Shown in pieces: positions 54,481-64,000 of a stretch of DNA of 64,000 bases (its first letter is position 1; each line of letters opens with the position of its first letter). Source of the DNA: Acridotheres tristis (taxonomy: Eukaryota > Chordata > Aves > Passeriformes > Sturnidae); contig CM072889.1 of the NCBI GenBank assembly GCA_037013685.1, forward strand, positions 12,161,976-12,225,975, given 5' to 3'. The notes beneath the pieces were generated by a model that did not search any database, was not told the origin of the DNA, and saw only the letters and a list, made by a program, of their open reading frames with translations. Made by a program: the position numbers and the translations under genes.

Positions 54481-57400
54481 TTTGTGCATCCTGCACTGGA
54501 GGAGTGAGGGGCTGTGTGTAAGCCCAGCTCTGTGCAAGCACTCCCCTACCTGAGGCTTTTTTTATTTGTCAAACAAATCCATGTGGTCACTGGGGTGTTC
54601 TGCTGGGGGATGGAGCTGCTCTCAGTGGGAGCAGGGCAGTGAAAGTGTCACAGTGAAACCTGCTGCTGAGGAAGATGATGGTGACAGCCAAGCTGGGCAG
54701 ATGCGAAATGCACATTCCACACTCAGCTGTGTCGCTGTTGTGAACAATTTCCACACAGTCCAAAGCATCAGTGTGTTTGGAAATCCTCCTGCAGACCCTG
54801 AGCAGCACCTGAATGTTCTTGGGTGTGTTTGCCTGGTGGCATCTCCCTCGAGCTGGCTTTAAACCCAGAGCAAATACCTGTTTTCTCAGGAGGAGGGAGC
54901 TGCAATGGAACAGCTGCTTCTGCAGTGCCCGTGAGAAGTTAGGCTCATACTCACTTTTCTTTTTAACTTCTGTGTAGTGTGTCCTCTGATCTATGAAAGA
55001 GTACAACTGATAGAGTGAAAGAATGGAATTCTGGAATCATTTTGCAGTTTGTCTGGTATGTCTGGTATAGGCTTGTGTTTAAAAATATTTAAGTTATAAA
55101 ATAGTCTCTGTTATCCATATACTTTGCTCGTGTCATTGGAGCTTGTTTTTATTCTCCTGAGGTGTTAGATTCTTCCATACATTCAGCAACTGCACATAGT
55201 AATTTGCACATAATCAAAGAAACACTTATTTCAGGCTAAATAAATTATATTCAGGATTACTAAATTGCTTTGTTGGCTGTGAAGATGATTCATATTTTAA
55301 TATGTGCAACTCTATAAAAATGAAAATAAAATTTTGAGGATTCATCATTAGATTTGAAAAACCATGTTTAACAGATTTGTTGAAAGAGACTATTATTTAT
55401 ACTGAATTATTCCAGTTCGGGGTCTTTTAAAATGAAATGGAAGAGGTATGAATTGTACACATAACAATGCTAGAGCTGAGTAGAAATGTTACAAAGATTT
55501 GTGTATAATAGCTGACTAAAAACCAGCAGATTTTTTGACAACTTATGAAGTAGTAGGACATAAATACACCAGTGCTGGCAACTTCAACCTTTGAAAGCGT
55601 GAATTAGATGTGAAAAAAAAATCTGATGGTACCCAGAATTCATGAGACTTAGGCTTCATTACCTCTTGAAATGACAGGAGACGTTTTCATTTAATTCCTG
55701 GTTTCCACGTGCTAGAATCCAAAGAACAATCCTATGTAAGAGGTGATTCAGAATAATGCCATAGAAGGTGGTAGCACAGAGTCTTCCCTGACAGTAAGGG
55801 AAAACTGAAAGTAGTTGTAAATAGTGCATTTGCTGCTGGTTGGGAAGAGGAGTATTGACTCCTTCATGCCTTTGTCTCCTCAACGTTGAGGAGCTGAAGG
55901 TCAGATTGTGTCCAGTCTCTGCACCACCTCCATTGAGTGTCTATGGAAAAGATAAATTTCTGAACATCCCAAGCACTGCTTCTGGCAAGATCTGTCCATC
56001 CTCCTGTGTGCTCTTGAGGCCAGGGATGAAAATGAGTGTGCAGGGCATGAGTGGTTGCTCTCCAAAGGATGAGGGATAGAATTTTTGAGGGTTTCTGGAG
56101 CTTCTGATCATTAAGGACCGTCAGAGAGCAGAGCAATGTTTTGTATCACGTAACAATCAGTATGTGGCAGGAAGCGAGCAGGCTGAAGGTGGCACTTGGA
56201 AGTCCTTGGGATCTGTTGGGACATGGCACTGTTGTGAGTTCTTTGCCTGCTCCCATTACCTCCAGGAGTTTAACTCTTTGGACTCTGTGGCTCTGAAGTG
56301 CTTCACCCTTGTATCCATCACCCTTGATGCAGAACATCATTGTTGTATGCTGGTCTGTGCTTGTATGGTCAGTAATAACGAAACTGTAAGTTCAGGGGAA
56401 GTGAAATTTCATTTTTTTCAAAGACTTCTGCTGTTAGTTTCATAATCTTTGATGAGAAGTATTTCTTCCATGGAAGCCTGTTAAGCATTTTCTATGTTCC
56501 AATTTTCAGTGCAGGGTCATTTTTCTGTTGAGTAAATGGGGAAAGGGAGATATGGGGGCAGCTGGAGGGGTTGCTGTTCTTGAAGTGTTTGAGTCACACA
56601 ATTTTTCCTGAGCTCTGGAAGAGGCTGTGAGACTCTGAGTTTATAGCTGCTCCCATTTTTCAGTTGTCAAGATGAAGAGGAATTGTTCCTAATCCTTCTC
56701 ATTCAGCCATGCTCTGACAGTCCTCATCCTTCTGCAGTTTTCATGGGCCAAATGAGGTCAGAAACTGTGTTTTCTGATGTCAAGAGGCACTGATTGGGGC
56801 GTTTGTCTTCCTTATTTTTAGTCATGTGAATTTGCCTTCTGGGCTTGCCATTTTTCAGTGGCCTAGGGAAAGAGAGCCGGTGTCTTTAGATAGTTCCAGG
56901 GGCTGATGTTTTTTGGCACATGATCTTGGAGGCTGGTGATAAACCCGGACAGATTTGCAGCTGCTGTGTGTGCAGAATTGTTGTATCTGCAATGGAGTCT
57001 GAGGGCACAGGGAACTTGAGAGAGGTGCTCTGGTTTGGAGCTATGGGAGTCAAGAGGGAAGATGTGGTTTCCAGTAATGCAGCTGATGAAGCAGCAGCAG
57101 TGCTCTTGCTGGGGCTTGGCAAGGCTTGGTAGCAACCCTGCCTTCCTGTAGTGACTCTGCATAGCTGGTATTTTTATTTCTCTGTGGTCACATAGGACTC
57201 AGGATGCAAAAAGGAAGCAGGTCTGAGTAAGGAAGTGTATGGGGTTTGGGTTGTTTGCTTTTTTTTAACACAGTTGCTTCTTGGCATTGAATGTGCTTCA
57301 GTTGCTGACGTGAGTTATGAGTTACTTTGCTGTTGATGTGGAGTGGCAGGAGTGCAGCAAAACATAAATACAACGTTTCAGTTTATTTTAATTCGAAAGT

Positions 57401-59054
57401 CTGTAAAGTTCTTCATATTTCATTTCACTGAATAACTGGCTGATGTAATTGACTTGGGAGTGGTGGGGGGAAGGAACATGGGGTTTTTTGAGACTGTGGA
57501 AAGAATCACTCAACCATGCTAAGTTATGGAGTGTTATAATTTGTGGACTGTATTGAAAACCTTAATTAATGGTAGCACCTGGAAGGTTAAATGTAAGAAA
57601 CATTACAATTATGTTCAGTATAATCCAGATGGTGAATGTGTATGAACTGAAAACTTTAAAACCATCCCTTCTGTGGGTGGGTCAGAAATAGCCACTTTCC
57701 AAAGATTGTGTCTTGGGGCTGAAATGCAATTTTAGTCTCCAAAGTGCTGCAGAGACGTTAAAAATGACACATAATCTCAGGGTGTTTTGTTGTCATATGT
57801 GATGAGTTACAGTTTTCAAGCTAATCTTAGTCTTCAAGATTTTGATGAGTCAAGGAGGGAAATTAGTTGTACTCTCCAGAAATGACCGAGTGCTACTCTG
57901 TTTCATTAGCAGTTGGTAAAAGTGCTTGTTTGTCCATCTGTTTGCTTTATTTCAGTTTTTGGTAGTGATGCCTTTTTCTTGGTCCTAAAATTAGGAGCCT
58001 GACACAGTTAAGGGCTGAAGGGTTTTTACTTTGGTGTTGAATAAAGATCCTTATGGTACAACAACTCATCAGTAACACACCGAAATGCACACACACAGTA
58101 GATGGCATATACAATTTTACAGACTTTGCAAATTAGCATATCTAACAAAGATGTCCCAATGAGAGGCCTGAATGAATAGTGTGACATGTCCCTATTCTGT
58201 GACATGTCTCCCCCAAATGGGCCTAATCCTAGTTTACAGGATGTGTTCTAGATGGGGCCTTGGTTTCTCAAGATAGTGTGATAGTGTAGGGCATTCCAGC
58301 TGTGAAGCCTTTGGGATGTTTGGTCTCCTGGACTAGCAGAATACCAGGACTATGCTAAGATACCAGGCTTAAAGAATTAAAAGTATGCATGCTAAGGGTA
58401 TGAGAATACATAAAAGGTATAGAAAAAGAAAAGGCAAAAATCATCATGGCCTCAGTAGAAGAGCTGGTTATCCTGTCCACGTGAAAAACTGGTTAATTAC
58501 AGCAGGCAGTGGTGTGTAAAGACACTGCCAGCAGTGCATGGATGGAGTCAGCAGCTCGTTGCACAGGTCCTTGGTTGGCTTGTGCAGGCAAAAAATGGAG
58601 ATTGTGTGCTGCTCCTGGCCACAGGGATCTCTCTCAGGAGTATGTCTGAAATTAATTTGTGCTGCTGCATTGTCATAAGGTCTGAAATGCTGTTGTGCTT
58701 ATGCATGGTTTGCCTTGAAAACTGAAGCATGTAGTGCTGCAGTACCAATAATACACTAGAGAGGCAGGGGTTGGGCTTTTGGCATTTAACTTCTTCAGTT
58801 TTTAATAAGACCCTTCTAAGTCTTCATACTACCAGGTGTGTTTCTTCATCTTCTCTCAGTTGTCTGAAAATCCTAAATACACTCCCATAAATGTCTCCAT
58901 ACCTTTCTCATTGCATCCACACCACCACGGTCCTTTTCCTCCCCCATCAGAACAGGTGTGCATTTGGAACCTTTGATACAAGGAGGGCAAACTCTGCCTT
59001 GGGATGTGTCAGCAGGAGCCTAGCAAGCAAATCACGAGGTGTGATTTTTTTTCC

Positions 59055-59505
59055 ATGCTCTTGTTAGGCCACACCTGGAATACTGTGTCCCATCTTTGCT
59101 CCCTCAGTTCCAGGGAGGGTTCAACAAGAGGCAACCAAAACATTTAGTGTGTTAAAGAAAGAAAGGCTGAAGGAATTGGATTTTTTTTTTTACCTTGGGA
59201 AGAGAAGGCTGAGGGCAGTCTAGTCCCAGTTTCCAGGTGCTTCAATGGTGGTTGGTACAGGAGGTGCAGTACAGGGATGCACAGGGCAAATGAGTTGCCC
59301 AGGAAAAGTTCAATTTGGATGTAAGAAAAAAGTTCTGTACCATGAGAATGAATCGTCACTGGAATAGGTTTCTCGAGGTGGTTGTGAGGTCACCCTTGCT
59401 GGAAATATCCAAGGCTGTTTGACACTGCCTTGGTTAATGTAACCTGAGTCCCTGCTTTTGACAGAAGGTGGGACCATGTGTTCCCAGAGGTCTTTTCCAA
59501 TCTCG
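59055..59505 (+). mobile_element. Old CR1 LINE fragment, plus orientation
   Basis: This diverged CR1 copy is in the sense orientation of NRK. Recognisable blocks in order are AGGCCACACCTGGAATACTG, AGGAGGGTTCAACAAGAGGC-like sequence, AAGAGAAGGCTGAGGGCAG, TTGAGGTGGTTGTGAGGTCA-like sequence, and CAGAGGTCTTTTCCAATC at the right edge. It is more diverged than the two minus-strand CR1 copies in this window, which suggests an older subfamily. No coding capacity remains. Confidence 0.72.
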
Positions 59506-60577
59506 GTTTGAGTCCAAGACATACCTACTATCAAGCCAGAGTGTGAATTACTAACTTGGAGGATACAAAAATCTCCACTTTTATTTATATATAAAATAGG
59601 TAGTTTTAGGTGTGTATTCAGTTATCAGGGTCAGGAGCATTTTTGTGATGGAGTTTTTTAGGGGTTTGGCGTTGTGTTTGTGCTTTTTTTTAATTTTGGC
59701 TTCCCTGCCTATTTACATGGCAGGGCCAGACTCCTCTCAGCACTGGATCTTAAAATAATGGATCAAATATGCGAAATTAATTAGCAAGTTGTGAACTTCT
59801 GGTTCTAGTTAGTGGATATTTCAGAGGAACTCGATTAAGTTTCTTAGGAGCCAAACTAGTTTATCAAAAATAGAAGAGTGAGGATGTGAAAAAAACCTCT
59901 CAGCTGTGGAGTGCCTCTATACAATAAAGGCTCTGACTGAACAGAGCAATGTACAATAATTAGATGTGCCATTAGAGAGTAGTAAAATCCTTGCAAATAA
60001 TTTGTTGACAGGCTTGCTGCTTTCAGATCCTCCATGTTTGGAGCTAAAAGTCCATGTGGGAGAGTACAATGCATTTTCATCCTAAACTGTTGGCATTTTG
60101 AGCTCATGTTGCATAACACTTCAGATTTTGTCGCTGGGTCATGCTATTTTGAAGGTAAGAGAACATGCTAAAAATGCACTGGTGGTAATATGAGCATAGT
60201 GGGAAGTAGTTCAAGCTCTTAATTCCACTTTGGTGTGCTTTAAGCACCTCACTAGTGACATTGATGTCAGTAATCCTGACTGCTCAGTAGCATCCAGATA
60301 CACAGAGTGTGAGCAGTGCTTCATGGGTCTGACTTTTGCAGTATCTGACATACTCAGAAGTATTTTCATTGGATATGATATATAAACTGGTGGCACTTGG
60401 GGAAAACTCATAATGGTCTATTTGCAGTCCAGAAAACCATAGCTGTGACAGTTAATGAATGAATTACATGATATTACTTAATTTTAAACAGCAGAAAATC
60501 TAGTGTGTTGTTTATAGATGTTTGAGCTGATCCCCATGGCAGGTTAGCTCTAGAAACTACTGTTTTCATGGTGAACT

Positions 60578-61230
60578 TGTATTGGTTTGAAAGTAAAACC
60601 AGTGCGAGACTCCAAGTCAGTAATACAATTTAATAGAAGAAAAGAGAAAAAATAAAATACATGCAATAATATAAAAGAAACAACCACCAACACAGTCAGT
60701 AATACAACCTGACACCCTGTCAGTCAGGGTGTTGGTAGCAGTCCGTATAAATGGTGGCTGCATCCTCCTGGATGACAGATGTGGTTCAGCTGAAGCAGTG
60801 CTCCTGTAGAAGGTGCAGTTTTCCTCCGAAGATCCAGCGATGATGTGGAAATGATCCGACTTTCCTCTGGGATCCGGTAGAAAGGTCTGCCCTCGTGTCC
60901 CAAACCCCAGTTTTTATCTAGGTAGGAAAGGCTTGGCTCCTCCCCCTGGCTGGGGCATCTCCCAATGGGATGATGTAATCTTATCAGTCACACAATAGGA
61001 CTTAATGGCCCATTAATAGAATATATCTCCTGGAGGAAGGATGGGTTGTGAATAGATAAGGATGATCATCCCCCCATCTTATCAGATGGCACATCAGCAG
61101 AGGATATCTCCCACAGAGATAAGGACCACCACGCCTCCCACATTTGAACAGATGGTGATAGAATACACAAATGTTGCATTGTACCCCAGGACAGAACTGA
61201 AGGATTTTAGAGCCTGGTGAGGCCATGACA
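60578..61230 (-). mobile_element. Solo LTR of an endogenous retrovirus, minus orientation
   Basis: This 653-bp element begins TGTCATGGCC and ends CCAATACA on the minus strand, giving TG...CA termini. It carries a TATA-like ATAAAAA (minus strand, about 60911-60917) and an ATTAAA poly(A)-type hexamer near 60629. The order of blocks resembles passerine ERV LTRs. No gag, pol or env sequence flanks it, so it is a solo LTR, left by recombination between the two LTRs of a provirus. A clear target-site duplication is not visible at these edges, so exact ends are uncertain. An 8-bp perfect hairpin lies at 60712-60732. The subfamily needs a repeat-library match. Confidence 0.82.
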
Positions 61231-64000
61231 CCTTATCTCTGTGTCTCTGATTCTTTCTTAGAACTCCTTATGAATTTTACTTTCCAAGTCTGCTTTAATG
61301 TCCTGAAGAGTGCACGTATGTTTTTTTGAAAGTCCTTCTCTGGTACCTCTGGGCTATAGCTAATAAAGCATAATAAAAGGAACAACAAATCAGTTGATTT
61401 CTTAAAATTGAAGAAGAAATTATTTTTCAGCTGTTCGTAGTATTCTTTTTATTTTTCAGTCCTTGCATATTTTAAGTCTGCCCTTGTACCCTACTGATCT
61501 TGTGCAATTCCCAAAAGGTTTTCAAGGTTTGTTTAGAAGCACCTTCTCAAAGGCCAGTTCTTCCCCATCCCCTACTTCCTACCCTTGAAAATATTAAATT
61601 TTAGTAACTTCTGAGATCTTACAACTGAGCAGTCCAGAAGACACACTTTGTAGCAAACTGTGACCTTTTCAGTGTCCTGCATAAATAAAGTTATTAGCTG
61701 CTGTGTAATAGCTGGGGTGTGGTCTGGGGCAGTGCCCTTAGGAGCTCTGAGTGTGTGAAAAATGCATTTATTCATAAAGGTAAGGGAGGGGCTGATGTGG
61801 GCAGCTGTGGCACAGGAGATGTTGCTTCTCTTCTTGACCCTGTTTCCCATCGTAGCTAAATCCCATGAATTTCCTGGAAATTGAGCTTTTCGTGTGAGTG
61901 TAGCTGTTAAAATGGAGGCAGCCTTTGTTTTTGTGGAGCATCTTGAGATTGGAGGAATTAGTGTGATTTGAGATTAGGAATTAGTGTGCTCATGGAGGTG
62001 ATTTGTGAAAATTGGTTAGCAGCCACTTACTGAACAACGTGCTGTTTGAAATTCAAATCCAAACATGGGTTCAAGAGAAGCCAGAGTGGGAAAATTTCAA
62101 GAAATGTGTTGGCTTTTGTTTTCAAACTTCGCCTCAGAAATGTCAAAACATTACATTTAATTTGCTTCATTTGAACATACATTTATATTCAGCAAGATGT
62201 TTAATAGATTGGGGAAAAAAGGTACAGTCATACTGAAGTAATCTGGCATGACAAAAAGAAATGTGAATATTAATGTGAATTATTCTGACTTTCTGTTCTG
62301 AGTGTTTGCAACCAGAAGCGAGACCAGTTGGCAAAATACTGACATTTTGTTGGTGTTTACTGAAACTGGAATTTACTAAATTCCATTTTCTGACTGTGCA
62401 GTTGCTACATCTGATATGAGCTTTTTTATGCTATTTATTCTTGTGTCTCTATTGTTAAAAATGGAAACATTTAGAGGAAAAGGGCATAAGAGAAATACGT
62501 GAAGGCCTTCTGAAAAGAAAATTCCTCAAGTTCAGTAAAATGTAGATATCTTTCTTATTTAGTATGCTGAATTTAGCAAGGCATTTCCCCAGTATTTATA
62601 AATAACAAAAGAGTAACCAGTTTACTAATTATTTCTGTTGCAGTAGATTTGTCTACTTCTGTTTTACTCTTGGCTTTAAACCTGTGGACAATTATACTAA
62701 AATATGCAACAAAACCATCATGAAATAAATATGCATATGACTTAGATAATGGATTCTCAAATGTATTATTTACACAGATTGTTCACAATGTTGTCTTGTT
62801 ATATGGAAAAAGGAAAGAGCTAGGAAAAATATTGTTTTTTTGCAGTCTAACATGAAATATTTATCATAACAGGCTTCTTGCAAACATTCTGCCCCCAGAA
62901 GCCAAATTGTATCAGTAGATATCTGCTTGCCTTTTATTATTATCAGAGGGTGAAGTTAGGAGTTGGAGGCCAGCGTTATCCCTCGTGCTTTGAAAATCCA
63001 ATTGCTGTGGTGGGGTCTCCCAGTTTTGCTGTTTTGCCCTGCAGAGGAGGACAGGAGCAGCAGCCCAGCCGTGCTGTGGGCTCCGTGTGAGATGAGGGGT
63101 GGATGGTTTGCAGAGACGCTGGCTGAGCTTTGCTGTCCCTGGGTGCAGGCAGGCACCTTGGGGTGCCCAGGGAGCCCAGCAGAGCCTGGCGTGGCTCGGG
63201 TGCCATGGAAGGGGTTTGAGGCAGTGAATGGGGTGCACTGAGGGCACACTGGGCTTTTTGTGCGTGTGCAGATCAGCCTAAGCAGGTCTGACGTTTCCCA
63301 AAGGCGTTTTTGGTCCTGGCTCACTCGCTGTGTGTGAGGATGCAGATTGCTGGTGCCCGACTGGGACAGCTTCCCTGGCAGAAAAAGGGCTTGAGGGGGG
63401 AGAAAATGCATGTCCAAAAATGTGCCTGAAAATGGAAAAAGGATGAAGGAATAGAGAGATGCACTAACTTTCTTTTGGCCACTTGGAAAAAAATCAGTCA
63501 GAACTGTTTCGAGTAGAGACTGAAAACTCAGGTCTCCAGTAGAACACGTTGGAGAATAAAGAACAGAGAGGATTTTGGACTCATCCTTTCCTATGTTCCC
63601 CTCTTCCTTTCTTTACATTATGTTAGTTTCTAGGTACCCACCTGTTGGAAGACTTTGCATGGCCTGTATCCCTGGCTTGAATGATGGAGTTACAGTATTT
63701 TCATACTGGCAGGGGAATCAGCATGTTGTGTGAATGCTCAGGTTTCTGCCCAGGTTTGCAAAGCACCTCCTGCATTAGTGAGGCTGTTCAGAGTCACAGC
63801 AAGCTCCTGGTCAGGCCCTGTAATGTCATTTGGCTTCCTACATCTGCCAAAGTCACAGTTCTCTGACCAGGAATGAGAGGAAATGGCCTTGTCGGAGCTG
63901 GGTGATGGTTGGAGCCTGCATGGCACTTGCCCTGTCTATCACACAGATGGGATTTGAATTTCATAACAAGTATATGAAATACCTGGCTGGCCAAGCTTTT

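Noticed and set aside
53604..54541. Minus-strand open frames of 243-284 codons with SVPSL and PQCPQP repeats
   Set aside because: They are translations of the 20-21 bp minisatellite in different frames, with no start context, domains or splice signals.
62956..63417. 153-codon minus-strand frame in NRK intron 2
   Set aside because: GC-richer intronic patch with multiple overlapping frames and no recognisable protein.

Overview
This is vertebrate nuclear DNA, almost certainly from a bird and most likely a passerine. It carries small exons with GT-AG junctions in long introns, several CR1 LINE fragments, one solo LTR that resembles passerine ERV LTRs, and a CpG-island promoter. There are no bacterial-style operons. 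Nearly all long open frames are chance, many of them within simple repeats or GC-rich DNA.

Layout. Positions 1 to about 27,880 hold the 3' end of IL1RAPL2 on the + strand: five coding exons (1861-1990, 8799-8944, 14051-14194, 17995-18165, 26579-27276) with phase-consistent junctions. They encode the third Ig-like domain, the transmembrane helix, the TIR domain and the C-terminal tail; upstream exons lie left of the window. Candidate poly(A) signals lie about 560-600 bp after the stop. Positions 27,880-47,460 are intergenic, with one clear CR1 and no convincing gene. At 47,460-48,620 a CpG island contains coding exon 1 (48236-48277) of a GCK-IV (Ste20-type) kinase. Exon 2 (52679-52744) supplies the glycine-rich ATP loop, and the rest of the gene lies beyond the right edge. 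Because IL1RAPL2 and NRK are neighbours in the same orientation at human Xq22.3, I call the kinase NRK.

The two genes are not known to work together. IL1RAPL2 is a neuronal IL-1-receptor-family membrane protein and NRK is a cytoplasmic kinase; their adjacency is conserved synteny. In passerines the block orthologous to this part of human X is usually chromosome 4A, which is inference here.

Non-genic structure worth attention: a 30-unit G-rich minisatellite with a 13-unit higher-order duplication in NRK intron 2; a 39-copy GGAGA polypurine tract 0.6 kb before the first TIR exon; a CCCRTAT heptamer array in the NRK promoter; an unusually long open extension past the IL1RAPL2 Ig3 exon that could encode a soluble receptor; and a sharp CpG-rich shift within the last IL1RAPL2 exon. 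I found no wholly new biological system.
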